Program-made: the position numbers and the translations under genes
Source of the DNA: Inia geoffrensis
Lineage: Eukaryota > Chordata > Mammalia > Artiodactyla > Iniidae
Direction of reading: 5' to 3'
Assembly (NCBI GenBank): GCA_036417435.1
Contig: CM070918.1
Coordinates: forward strand, 31,689,523-31,753,522
DNA length: 64,000 bases
In this document: piece by piece, positions 34,648-45,680 of the stretch
Numbering within the stretch: the first letter of the stretch is position 1
How the letters are laid out: every line of letters starts with the position of its first letter
The notes under the pieces: generated by a model
Seen by the model: only the letters and a program-made list of their open reading frames with translations
Databases searched by the model: none
Told to the model about the DNA's origin: nothing

Positions 34648-34783
34648 ATTATAAACGGAATATTTGTGCCCCCCAAAATTCATATTCTGAAACCCCAAGC
34701 TCCAATGGGATGGTATTAGCAGGTGGGGGCTTTAGGAGGTAGTTAGGTCATGAGGGTGGAGCCCACATAATGGTATTAATGTC
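34648..34783 (+). mobile_element. MLT1-type LTR, 5' part
   Basis: Landmarks of the MLT1 (ERVL-MaLR) LTR: 'tttgtgccccccaaaattca', 'ctccaatgggatggtatta', 'ggtgggggctttaggaggt', 'ggtcatgagggtggagccc'. It stops at 34783, where another LTR-like element begins; its 3' part resumes at 35271. Confidence 0.85.
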
Positions 34784-35270
34784 TGTTGGGAAAGGCAATC
34801 TCTTGCACGCAGTCTTTTGACCCCCACTTAGCCACAGAAGAGTGGACCTTGGTCCTGTAACACTTCCTTACCAAGAGATAAAGAGCCCTCACAGCCTGTG
34901 TTGGACTTGTCACCTTATGTGAGAATATCTTTCCCTGTTTCAGACTCAGTGTGTACTCCTTTGTTCTGTTTAAGCATGTGTGTCATGCGGCACCTGACCA
35001 ACCCCACTACCATATCTGTCCTCTTCGGGAAAGAAACAAGGTCTGTCTGCTACAGCACAAAAGGAGCGTGTGCAGACTGAATGCTGCTGAGAGGGACCTG
35101 CTGGCCACGGAAGACCGATGCTCCAACTGAAGCAGATCTTGCTCTGTCTCTTCCCTGTGTGAGTAAAGCATTGTTCTATCCAGTGCTTGTCTGGTTTGTC
35201 TTCTCCTTGGTGACTCCAATACCAATATGCAGTGGGCAGAAGTCCTTGAACTTCTACCGCTGATAGTGTC
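34779..35270 (+). mobile_element. Solo LTR-like insertion inside MLT1
   Basis: About 480 bp (34784-35265) separate the two halves of an MLT1 LTR, so this is a later insertion. It begins TGTTGGGAAAGG, has an AGTAAA poly(A)-like signal near 35161 followed by a 'ttgtctggtttgtcttctcc' pyrimidine-rich stretch, as in retroviral R-U5, and ends '..ctgata'. The flanks give a possible 5-base duplication, 'atgtc' (34779-34783) and 'gtgtc' (35266-35270), with one mismatch. The expected CA end is not clear, and the family is not identified. It carries no retroviral genes. Confidence 0.6.
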
Positions 35271-35452
35271 TAGCATCTGTTATCCACTGAGGATATGCCA
35301 TGTGAGGATACAAAAGAAGTGAGTGCTCTCCAGACACTGAATCTGCTGGCACCTTGATCTTGGACTTTCCAGCCTCCAGAACCAAGAAGTAAGTGTTTGT
35401 TGTTTAAGCCACCCAGTCTATGGTATTTTTGTTATAGCAGCTCAAACTGAGA
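35271..35452 (+). mobile_element. MLT1-type LTR, 3' part
   Basis: Continues the MLT1 interrupted at 34783: 'tatgccatgtgaggatac', 'ctggcaccttgatcttgga', 'cttccagcctccagaacc', 'ttgtttaagccacccagtc', 'tatggtatttttgttatagc', 'agctcaaactgag'. The terminus is well conserved. As a LTR without internal region it is a solo remnant. Confidence 0.88.
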
Positions 35453-37214
35453 AGTTTGAAAACAAGGAGAGCAAATAAGTTTTACTGAAAATATCATCTT
35501 CAATCCATTGGTACTGGCTTCTTGGAGTGTGATGCTGAGAGAAGAAGCTACATCCAAGTTCAAAAGAAAGGAGAGGCCTGAGTGATTAGCAATGTCTGCC
35601 ATGAACATTGAAGAGGGAAGTAGTAAGTAGGTGTGCCACATTTTGCTGATCCTGAGAATTATACTTTACTCACTCTACGTTTCTAACGCTCTATTTTTTT
35701 TATGGAAAAGAACCATCACTTTTCTTTAATCCTCCAGAACTGAACTTAAGCACACCTTAGGTGCTCAATGTGGATTCATTCATTAAATCAACTAAATTAA
35801 AATGGCCTTCCATCACGCTAGATAGCAAAGATCAAGATTCTATGATGGTAACAAGAGCAACAATAACAGCAAAAACCACAAAATGTTTTGGCTTTTATGA
35901 GCACAATTTGAATCTAAGACATGCAAATTCTCCAGAATGTGCAAGCTTATTTCCCTGATGAAACCACAGGAATTTAATAAAACAGCATTCTTTCCCATGG
36001 AATGATCTCTCTCCCCTATCCTCTCACTTTTAGTTGAAAATCAAATTTGAATGCTGTGTCTTCTCGTGCATCTTCAAGATTTATTCATGAGTCACAGCTG
36101 AATGCTGTACGTGTTGTATTTATGTGAACAAACACACATGAAAAAAAAAAAGGATCAGTTCTATTATCTAGATAGATGTGTGTTTGTCAGCATCTGAGAG
36201 AATATCCATCCTGGATGGTATAAGTATTCAGCCACTCTTTTAAAAACATCAGTCTGGCATTGTAAGACATATAACTACAACATAAGCAATGACCTTTATA
36301 TGTGTCTTCCCTCCTATTATCTACACACTGTGAAATAGAAACAAGTTGATATTGGAAATCTCTGTAATATCGGTTTAGAAGCTATTTATTTCAAATGTAT
36401 TCTGCTTGGCTCACCAACCATAATTTTATTAACAGTGGCAATATATCGAGACATTATTCAAGGGAATTCTATTCATTCACTCTACCCCACTACCCTCAAC
36501 ACACACACATATCCTTTTGAGAAGAATCAGAGGACTCTGTTTTTTTCTAACGAAGGATCCTATGGTCACTTAAAATCTTTATAACAATTTTTCAATTAAA
36601 TTTCTAAAACTTTATCAGGAGTGTGGCATCTTCAAGGGACGTAGCTTTCACAGGAACTATACTCTACAAGCTTTGTAATATTTCAAATGACTTAGCCACA
36701 GTGATTAATTTACCCTTCCATTCTCTAAAAGGTAAGTGGCACTTGGAACAAAAAAAAAAAAGGAGGTTTATTTTCGGCAGAAATTTTTCTAGGATTTTTC
36801 TTTAGATGTAGTTCATATTATATAGGTGCTCCAGCCAAACTAAATTCCTGCTACCACTCCTAGCAACACTGAATGACTCCCAACATTAGAAAAACTGGTG
36901 GCAGAAACATTGTTAATTACACTTCACGAAAAAGAAAATCATAAGATAATTTGGATACAAACTTCTGCAATTAAATCAATTTTGTGTCAACTGGTCATTT
37001 CATATTATCCACCTTAAAAAAAATCTATTGACCATAAAAGTGCTCTGCCTTCTTCACAAGAGAAATCATGACACAATTTTCCCACTACCTGAACACTTTA
37101 CAATGGACGTGTGTGAGCTGCCACGGATCTTCCCCAGGCCGAAAACATAATAGAGTCAAAATGTACTGTTGTCTAAACCAAGCATAAGCCTACAAAATGA
37201 TCTCATTTCTTCAA
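35453..37214. other. Unassigned non-coding sequence
   Basis: I recognise no gene or dispersed repeat here. A short (CA)n run lies near 36500 and A-runs near 36150 and 36755. Confidence 0.35.
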
Positions 37215-37710
37215 CACCTAGTTTCCTATTACCACTGTAACAAATTACTAAAAGCTTAGTGGTTTTAAAAACCCCAAATTTATTTTCTTGTTGTTATGGA
37301 GGTCAGAAGTCTGAAAAGAGTCTTACAGTGACAAAACCAAGGTGTTGGCGGGATTGGTTCCTTCTGGAGACTCTGAGGGGAGAATCTGTTCCTTTGCCTT
37401 TTCAGATTCTAGTGGATACCTGGGTTCTTTGGTTTGTGGTCCCTTCCTCTTTCTTTAAAGCACCACTCTAATCTGTTTCTCTCATCACATCACCTTTTCC
37501 TCTTCTGAAGTCAAATCTCCCTCCACCTCTTTCTTGTAAGGACAATTATAATTATATGTAGGGCCCACCCAAATAATCCAGGATAATCTCCCCATCTCAA
37601 GACCCTTAAATGAGTCACATATGCAAAGTCCTTTTTGCCATATAAATTAACATTCACAAGTTTCAGGGATTAAGACCTAAATACCTTAGAGCGTTATTAC
37701 TCCACCAACC
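37215..37710 (+). repeat. Ancient interspersed repeat, family unresolved, copy 2
   Basis: Opens 'tttcctattaccactgtaac', then 'aacaaattactaaaagctta', 'ggaggtcagaagtctgaaaa', 'ccaaggtgttggcgggattg', 'tccttctggagactctgagg', 'tagggcccacccaaataatc' and 'aatgagtcacatatgcaaag'. The first 250 bases follow the same plan as the copy at 9441-10060. Non-coding. Confidence 0.65.
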
Positions 37711-38229
37711 ACATCAACTAATTAAGTCCCTTGACAAAATAAGAGGGAAATAAAATTGACTTCTCTTTTAAAATTAGACACCACTCACAAAGAGAGTATA
37801 CAGAATAGATGTAATAACTTTCATGTAACTTGCAGGTTCGAATGTAAATCTAACCTGTAATATCAAGCTCGGTCTTTAATATGGTATTTTAAGCAGTTTC
37901 TTGGAAGTGAATAACGATCAGTGTTATACAATTAAGAACTTGGAAGGAGATCCTATGAACAAACAGGGTTTTTAGTTCTAAGCAACTATATCTAACTTCA
38001 GCTAACTTAAGGAGAAAAAATATTCATTAAAGGATCGATAAATCAATGGGAAGCTAGAGGGCTCAGCTCTGACTCTGAGGAAAAAACCAAGGGAGACTGC
38101 ACATAAGGAAATATTACTTAGGTTACATAATAGGAACAGATTGATTCATATGATGCTTGTGAACTTTTTCTAAACATGCTTGGGTTTTTAAAGCTAAAAT
38201 GCCTAGGGTTTCATCTAGAAACATGCCTT
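37711..38229. other. Unassigned non-coding sequence
   Basis: I recognise no gene or repeat here. Confidence 0.35.
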
Positions 38230-38400
38230 ACTAGTAAACTGAGACAAGTTAATTAAAATCTCAGCCTCAGCCTCTTCATATGTAAAATGAATAACTTAAG
38301 AGTACTCAATACATAAAGTTATCATGAGGATCAAATGAGATATTACACATAAATTACTTACAACGAACAATGCCTGCCACATACTGTGGAAAATAAATTG
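38230..38400 (-). repeat. MIR SINE fragment
   Basis: Antisense MIR words in order: 'tcagcctcttcatatgtaaa', 'atgaataacttaag', 'tatcatgaggatcaaatgag', 'acaatgcctgccacatac'. The tRNA-like half is not recognisable. Confidence 0.65.
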
Positions 38401-39130
38401 GAAAAATCACTGACCCTTATTATTCTTGCAAACCCAACCATGATTAATTTCTCAACTGTCCCAGAGCCTTTGCCTCACCTTCCCAAGATTCAAACTCCTG
38501 AACGGGATCACTTGAATCCCCTAGCCCTTCAAGGACAGAAACAAGAAAAAACCTTTCCCTTTATTTCCATAGGAAAGCAAAGCCCTATCTCACCCTTTGA
38601 GCAGTATCCCTCTAAATAAGAAGACGATTTGCACCTTGAATTCAAGATAAAGGAAAAACAAATGGCACCATAGCAAAATCCAATTTAGAATAGGAGCGGC
38701 CAACTGGAAGTGACCCAGGGCCAGGAGCCACACCCAGCAGAACAATCCAACGGCCACTTAACCACTCCCCCACCTTTGCCTGTTACCTTGGTGGCCTTAG
38801 TTCATTATCTCAATCCTTATTTAGTTGGTTACCCCTTGATAGAATTTAATTCTAAATTTGATTTTTGGTATACATTCAAAAAAATAAAACACAAAAAAAT
38901 ACTAATATAATTTATGAAACTATTGTACATGTCCATTGGATATTTTTAATTTGGATAAATACTGTTAAAATCAATGCATTTCTTTTTTTTTTCTTTTAAA
39001 TGGATGAATTTCATATTTGGAGATGGAACACATGATAAGGAGTTGGAGAATAGACCTTGGGTAGTGATCAAATGAAATTTTACATTCATCAGAAGTAATT
39101 TTATTATTTTATTAAAAGTTTCAAATTCAC
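38401..39130. other. Unassigned sequence before the long L1
   Basis: I recognise no gene or dispersed repeat. Frames of 66-77 codons at 38386-38910 have no family resemblance. A T-run at 38985-38993 is followed by AT-rich target sequence for the L1. Confidence 0.35.
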
Positions 39131-39211
39131 AGAAGGCAGACAGTAGAAGCAAGAAGAACTACACCCTGCAGCCTGTGGAACAAACACAACATTCACAGAA
39201 AGATAGACAAG

Positions 39212-40101
39212 ATGAAAAGGCAGAGGGCTATGTACCAGATGAAAGAACAAGATAAAAACCCAGAAAAACAACTAAATGAAGTGGTGATAGGCAACCTTCC
39301 AGAAAAACAATTCAGAATAATGATAGTGAAGATGATCCAGGACCTCGGAAAAAGAATGGAGGCAAAGATCGAGAAGATGCAAGAAACATTTAACAAAGAC
39401 CTAGAAGAATTATAGAACAAACAAACAGAGATAAGCAATACAATAATAGAAATGAAAAATACACTAGAAGGAATCAATGGCAGAATAACTGAGGCAGAAG
39501 AACGGATAAGTGACCTGGAAGACAGACGGTGGAATTCACTGCTGCGGAACAGAATAAAGAAAAAAGAATGAAAAGAAAAGAAGACAACCTAAGAGGCCAC
39601 TGGGACAACATTCAACGCAACAACATTTGTATTATAGGGGTCCCAAGAGGAGAAGAGAGAGAGAAAGGACCAAAGAAAATATATGAAGAGATTATAGTCG
39701 AAAACTTCCCTAACATGGGAAAGGAAATAGCCACCCAAGTCCAGGAAGCACAGAGAGTCCCATACAGGATGAACCCAAGGAGAAACATGCCAAGACACAT
39801 AGTAATCAAATTGACAGAAATTAAAGACAAAGAAAAATCATTGAAAGCAGCAAGGGAAAAACAACAAATAACATACACGGGAACTCCCATTAGGTTAACA
39901 GTTGATTTCTCAGCAGAAACGCTACAAGCCAGAAGGGAGTGCCATGACATATTTAAACTGATGAAAGGGAAGAACCTACAACCAAAATTACTCTACCCAG
40001 CAAGGATCTCATTCAGACTCGATGGAGAAATCGAAACGTTTACAGACAAGCAAAAGCTAAGAGAATTCAGCACCACCAGACCAGCTCTACACAAATGTTA
40101 A
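39212..40101 (+). pseudogene. L1 ORF1 (RNA-binding chaperone), broken
   Basis: ORF1p is the trimeric nucleic-acid chaperone that coats L1 RNA. 39212-39412 encodes the N-terminal, charged, helix-rich (coiled-coil) part and ends in an in-frame TAG at 39413 where a lysine codon is expected. A one-base deletion near 39526 then shifts the frame. From 39529 the remainder is open for 190 residues: an RRM-like part (NICIIGVPRGEE at about residues 32-43) and a C-terminal domain (YTGTPIRLTVDFSAETLQAR). The start at 39212 follows the normal 5' UTR end. The product would be prematurely ended, so it is non-functional. Confidence 0.92.
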
Positions 40102-40173
40102 AGGAACATCTCTAAGTGGGGAACACAAGAGAAGAAAAGGACCTACAAAAACAAACCCAAAACATTTAAGAAA

Positions 40174-43100
40174 ATGGTAATAGGAACATACATATCGATA
40201 ATTACTTTAAACATGAATGGATTAAATGTTCCAACCAAAAGACATAGGCTCGCTGAATGGACACAAAAACAAGACCCAAATATATGCTGTCTACAAGAGA
40301 CCCACTTCAGACCTAGGGACACATACAGACTGAAAGTGAGGGGATGGAAAAAGATATTCCATGCAAATGGATATCAAAAGAAAGCTGGAGTAGCAGTACT
40401 CATATCAGATAAAACAGACATTAAAATAAAGAATGCTACAAGAGACAAGGGAGGACACTACATAATGACCAAGGGATCAATCCAAGAAGAAGATATAACA
40501 ATTATAAATATATATGCACCCAACATAGGAGCACCTCAATATATAAGGCAACTGCTAAAAGCTATAAAAGAGGAAATCGACAGTAACACAAGAGTGGGGG
40601 ACTTTAACACCTTACTTACATCAATGGACAGATCATCCAGGCAGAAAATTAATAAGGAAACACAAGCTTTAAATGACACAACTGACCAGATAGATTTAAT
40701 TGATATTTATAGGACATTCCATCCAAAAACAGCAGATTACACTTTCTTCTCAAGTGCGCATGGAACGTTCTCCAGGATAAATCACATCTTGGGTCACAAA
40801 TCAAGCCTCAGTAAATTTAAGAAAATTGAAATCATAGCAAGCATCTTTTCTGACAGCAACACTATGATATTAGAAATCAATTACAGGGAAAAAAATGTAA
40901 AAATAGAAACACATGAAGGCTAAACAATACATTACGAAATAACCAAGAGGTTACTGAAGAAAGCAAAGAGGAAATCAAAAAATACCTAGAGACAGATGAC
41001 AATGAAAACACGATGATACAAAATCTATGGGATGCAGCAAAAGCAGTTCTAAGAGGGAAGTTTACAGCAATATAATCCTACGTCAAGAAACAACAAACAT
41101 CTCAAATAAACAATCTAACCTTATACCTAAAGGAAGTAGAGAAAGAGGAACAAACAAAACCCAAAGTTACTAGAAGGAAGGAAATCATAAAGATCAGAGC
41201 AGAAATAAATGAAACAGAAACAAAGAAAACCATAGCAAAGATCAATAAACCTAAAAGCTGGTCCTTTGAGAAGATAAACAAAATTGATAAACCATTATCC
41301 AGACTCATCAAGAAAAGGAGGAAGAGGATTCAAATCAATAAAATTAGAAATGAAAAAGGAGAAGATACAACAGACACTGCAGATATACAAAGCATCCTAA
41401 GAGACTACTACAAGCAACTCTATGCCAATAAAATGGACAACCTGGAAGAAATGGACAAATTCTTAGAAAGGTATAATCTGCCAAGGCTGAACCAGGAAGA
41501 GATAGAAAATATGAACAGACCAATCACAAGTAATGAAATTGAAACTGTGATTAAAATCTTCCAACAAACAAAAGTCCAGGACCAGATGGCTCCACAGGTG
41601 AATTCTATCAAACATTGAGAGAAGAGCTAACACCCATCCTTCTCAAACTCTTCCAAAAAATTGCAGAGGAAGGAACACTCCCAAACTCATTCTATGAGGC
41701 CACCATCACCTTGATACCAAAACCAGACAAATATACTACAAAAAAAGAAAATTACAGACCAATATCACTGATGAATACAGATGCAAAAATCCTCAAGGAA
41801 ACAGTAGCAAACAGAATCCAACAACACGTTAAAAGGATCATACACCATGATCAAGTGGGATTTATCCCAGGGATGCAAGGATTCTTCAATATATGCAAAT
41901 CAATCAATGTGATACACCATATTAACAAATTGAAGAAGAAAAACCATATGATAATCTCAGTAGGTGCAGAAAAAGCTTTTGACAAAATTCAACACCCATT
42001 TATGATAAAAACTCTCCAGAAAGCAGGCAAAGAGGGAACCTAACTCAACATAATAAAGGCCATATATGACAACCCACAGCAAACATCATTCTCAGTGGTG
42101 AAAGCTGAAAGCATTTCCTCTAAGATCAGGAGTAAGACAAGGATGTCAACTCTCACCACTATTATTCAACAAAGTTTTGGAAGTCCTAGCCATGGCAATC
42201 AGAGAAGAAAAAGAAATAAAAGGAATACAAATTGGAAAAGAAGTAAAACTGTCACTATTTGCAGATGACGTAATACTATACATAGAGAATCCTAAAGATG
42301 CCACCAGAAAACTACTAGAGCTAATCAATGAATTTGGTAAAGTAGCAGGATACAAAATTAATGCACAGAAATCTCTTGCATTCCTATACACTAATGATGA
42401 AAAATCTAAAAGAGAAATTAAGGAAACACTCCCATTTACCATTGCAACAAAAAGAATAAAATACCTAGGAATAAACCTACCTAGGGAGACAAAAGACCTG
42501 TATGCAGAAGACTATAAGACACTGATGAAAGAAATTAAAGATGATACAAACAGATGGAGAGATATACCATGTTCTTGGATTGGAAGAATCAATATTGTGA
42601 AAATGACTATACCACCCAAAGGAATCTACAGATTCAGTGCAATCCCTATCAAATTACCAGTGGCATTTTTTACAGAACAAGAACAAAAAATCTTAAAATT
42701 TGTATGGAGACACAAAAGACCCCGAATAGCCAAAGCAACCTTGAGAATGAAAAACAGAGCTGTAGGAATCAGACTCCCTGACTTCAGACTATACTACAAA
42801 GCTACAGTAATCAAGACAATATGGTACTGGCACAAAAACAGATATATAGATCAATGGAACAAGATAGAAAGCCCAGAAATAAACCCACGCACCTATGGTC
42901 AACTAAACTATGACAAAGGAGGAAAGGATATACAATGGAGAAAAGACAGTCTCTTCAATAAATGGTGCTGGGAAAACTGGACAGCTACATGTAAAAGAAT
43001 GAAATTAGAACACTCCCTAACACCATACAGAAAAATAAACTCATATTGGATTAGAGACCTAAATGTAAGACCAGACATTATAAAACTCTTAGAGGAAAAC

Positions 43101-43996
43101 ATAGGAAGAACACTCTTTGACATAAATCACAGCAAGGTCTTTTTTGATACATCTCCTAGAATAATGGAAATAAAAACAAAAATAAACGAATGGGACCTAG
43201 TGAAACTTAAAAGCTTTTGCACAGCAAAGGAAACGACGAACAAGACAAAAAAACAACCCTCACAATGGGAGAAAATATTTGCAAACGAATCAATGGACAA
43301 AGGATTAATCTCCAAAATATACAAACAGCTCATGCAGCTCAATAACAAAAAAACAAACAACCCAATCCAAAAATGGGCAGAAGACCTAAATACACATTTG
43401 TCCAAAGAACACATACAGATGGCCAAGAAGCACATTAAAAGCTGCTATCACTAATTATTAGAGAAATGTAAATCAAAACTACAATGAGGTATCACCTCAC
43501 ACCAGTTAGAATGGCCATCATCAGAAAATCTACAAACAACAAATGCTGGAGAGGGTGTGGAGAAAAGGGAACCCTCTTGCTCTGTTGGTGGGAATGTAAA
43601 TTGATACAGCCACTATGGAGAACAGTATGGAGGTTCCTTAAAAAACTAAAAATAGAATTACTATATGACCCAGCAATCCCACTACTGGGCATATACCCTG
43701 AGAAAACCATAATTCAAAAACAGTCATGTACCACAATGTTCATGGCAGCTCTATTTACAATAACCAGGACATGGAAGCAACCTAAGTGTCCACAGACAGA
43801 TGAATGGATAAAGAAAATGTGGCACATATATACAATGGAAAATTACTCAGCCATAAAAAGAAATGAAATTGGGTCATTTGTAGAGACCTGGATGGGTCTA
43901 GAGACTGTCATACAGAGTGAAGTTACATCAGAAAGAGAAAAACAAATATTGTATATTAACGCATATATGTGGAACCTAGAAAAATGGTACAGATGA
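40174..43996 (+). pseudogene. L1 ORF2 (endonuclease/reverse transcriptase), broken
   Basis: The N-terminal AP-like endonuclease (40174-40923) shows TLNMNGLN, LQETH, IYAPN and GDFN motifs. In the final 'D-H' motif the aspartate is asparagine (codon AAT at 40780-40782, residue 203, followed by H204), which would remove a catalytic residue. A likely frameshift lies near 40890, TAA at 41074, a frameshift near 41566, TAA at 42041, a frameshift near 42070 and another near 43443. The reverse-transcriptase segment keeps its FADD active site at 42258-42269. The longest intact piece is 425 codons (42177-43454), then the C-terminal zinc-knuckle region ([18 protein letters not shown]) at 43484-43996. Clearly dead. 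Confidence 0.94.
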
Positions 43997-44190
43997 ACTG
44001 GTTTGCAGGGCAGAAATTGAGACACAGGTGTAGAGAACAAACATATGGACACCAAGGGGGTAAAGTGGCGGGGGGTTGTGGTGGTGGTGTGATGAATTGA
44101 GAGATTGGGATTGACATATATACACTAATATGTATAAAATGGATAACTAATAAGAACCTGCTGTATACAAAAATAAATTTTAAAAAAAAG
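43997..44190 (+). other. L1 3' UTR with G-rich tract and poly(A) signal
   Basis: After ORF2 comes 'gatgaactggtttgcagggc', a G-rich tract 'gtggcggggggttgtggtgg' at about 44065-44085 (L1 3' UTRs usually carry such a tract, able to form a quadruplex), then 'gctgtatacaaaaataaatt' with AATAAA and an A-rich tail to about 44190. Confidence 0.88.
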
Positions 44191-44789
44191 GAAAAAAAAT
44201 TTTAATTCAACCTGAAGCCAATATGGAAAAATATTTATAGCACTTAATTCTGGATGGCAAAAACACATGTTAATTACATTTTTCTACTTTCTCAACTTTT
44301 TAACTTCTCAAAAATATTCATACCAAGTTAAGGTATAATAAAACAGCAAATAGTCACAAAATGTGTTTTAAAAGCCCAAGTATTTAGTAATATGTACAAA
44401 CCCATAAAGTGGAGAGGAGATAGAATTCTTTCCAGTTGCACAAAATGGAATTAAATAAAGAGTTCATTAAATTCATCGTATTTTGTCCAATGAAAACAGA
44501 AAAGTCATAAGAATATGAAAAGGACCACACGGCACAGAAGAGGAAAAAGGTCTGAATACTAATCACTCTAGTTTGACATTGCAACAGCTCTTTGTTCTAC
44601 TCTAACACAAAGGTCAAGGGCTCTAGGGAACAGTGGACTTTTCCTAATGGGATGAAGTAGGAAAACTCCCCTCCATGAATGCAGTGTCAGCCAACCCTGG
44701 TCAATGAAGGGCATTCTGACAAAAGCAGACCAGGAAGAAGAGTGAGGCGAGAAGGGCCATAATTTATTAAACGCTCTGCCACAAAGCTC
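44191..44789. other. Unassigned sequence after the long L1
   Basis: 'atggaaaaatatttatagca' through 'cttctcaaaaatattcatac' (44220-44325) resembles an old L1 3' UTR but is weak. I recognise no gene. Confidence 0.3.
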
Positions 44790-44935
44790 ATAGACAGCTT
44801 AAAACTAGAAGATATCTTAGAGGCTAATCCTCTTTGCAAACAGATGAGAAACCTGAGGCCCAAAGAGAGGTGACCAGTGTTACATAACCAGCACCTGGCA
44901 GCACAGAATTGGACCCTGGCACTTCTGCCCCCCTG
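44790..44935 (+). repeat. MIR-like SINE fragment
   Basis: 'aaactagaagatatcttaga', 'ggctaatcctctttgcaaac', 'agatgagaaacctgaggccc', 'aaagagaggtgaccagtg', 'acataaccagcacctggc'. This is the MIR-type 3' half preceded by a diverged core. Confidence 0.55.
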
Positions 44936-45079
44936 ACCAATGAATGTTAGTCCTCTTAACACATCATACAAAGGGTTTGGGCACTTGGCCCCTGCCCACC
45001 TTCCAGTTCCAATCTCCTACCACGATCCCATGTTCTAATTTGGATCCCCTAGCAAGGCAACAATTCTCATTCCTCTCTT

Positions 45080-45680
45080 CCTCTGCACAGATGTTCCCTG
45101 TGCAAAGAAGGCCAACAGAGCTTTCCTCATCCTTCAAGACTGAGCCCCTCCTTTCTTTTTGGAGGCCCTAACTCCCAGCTTGAGCTGGGTTCCCTCATCT
45201 GTGCTCCCATAATATCCATTACCTCTCCTTGTCATAGCTCTTCACATTTGCTGTGTTCCTCTCCCACTACACCATGACCATTGGAGAGAAGAGAGAACAG
45301 ATCTCTATGCCCCTTTTAAATGGAAGGATTTATTGTCAAGATCTTTTTGCACTGTGTGTCTAGGGAGCCTCCTAGAAAGAGAGAGTGGAAAAGCCATCAC
45401 CACAATGATGATTATGGAAGCTTACCAGCTCTGACATTCTGTCATTATGAATCCCATCCTCATTGCTAGCTTTGGTTGAGGTACCACTTCCATTTGAAAG
45501 CCTTTTCCTCATTAACTCAGTCTGCAACACCTGATTGGATACTAAACATCCCGACAAATGACTGTCACTTCCTTTTCAGTCTGTCTCTTCAACTAGACTG
45601 TTAATTGCTTTAGGGCAGGAACTTACTCGTACCTTTCAGGACTTTTATACAAAAGTATGTAATAAACACTTGTAGATGAT
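45080..45680 (+). mobile_element. L2 LINE 3' region, interrupted
   Basis: The first part, 45110-45320, shows 'ttcaagactgagcccctcc', 'ataatatccattacctctcc' and 'tcatagctcttcac'. The 3' end appears at 45560-45680: 'tcttcaactagactgttaat', 'tgctttagggcaggaact', 'gtatgtaataaacacttgta'. About 240 bases between them (45320-45560) do not fit L2 and may be an insertion or diverged text. Confidence 0.6.

Larger units (their letters stand above)
39131..44190 (+). mobile_element. Nearly complete but inactivated L1 (cetartiodactyl type)
   Basis: About 5.06 kb hold the last stretch of the 5' UTR (39131-39211), ORF1, ORF2, a 3' UTR and an A-rich tail. Most of the 5' UTR with its promoter is missing, so it is 5'-truncated. 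Both ORFs carry several disabling changes (see their entries). A G-rich tract (44070-44092) lies in the 3' UTR, and AATAAA lies at about 44171. No confident target duplication was found; 'aattcac' before 39131 and 'aattcaac' after the tail are a weak candidate. Long uninterrupted pieces and close similarity to the 56.4-58.5 kb copy suggest cetacean-lineage age and not placental age. Confidence 0.95.

Noticed and set aside
39146..39950. Minus-strand open frames of 69-112 codons across the L1 ORF1 region
   Set aside because: These are shadows of ORF1 on the other strand.
42177..43454. A 425-codon open frame that looks like a real enzyme gene
   Set aside because: It is the middle and C-terminal part of L1 ORF2, with FADD reverse-transcriptase text, broken on both sides by stops and frameshifts.
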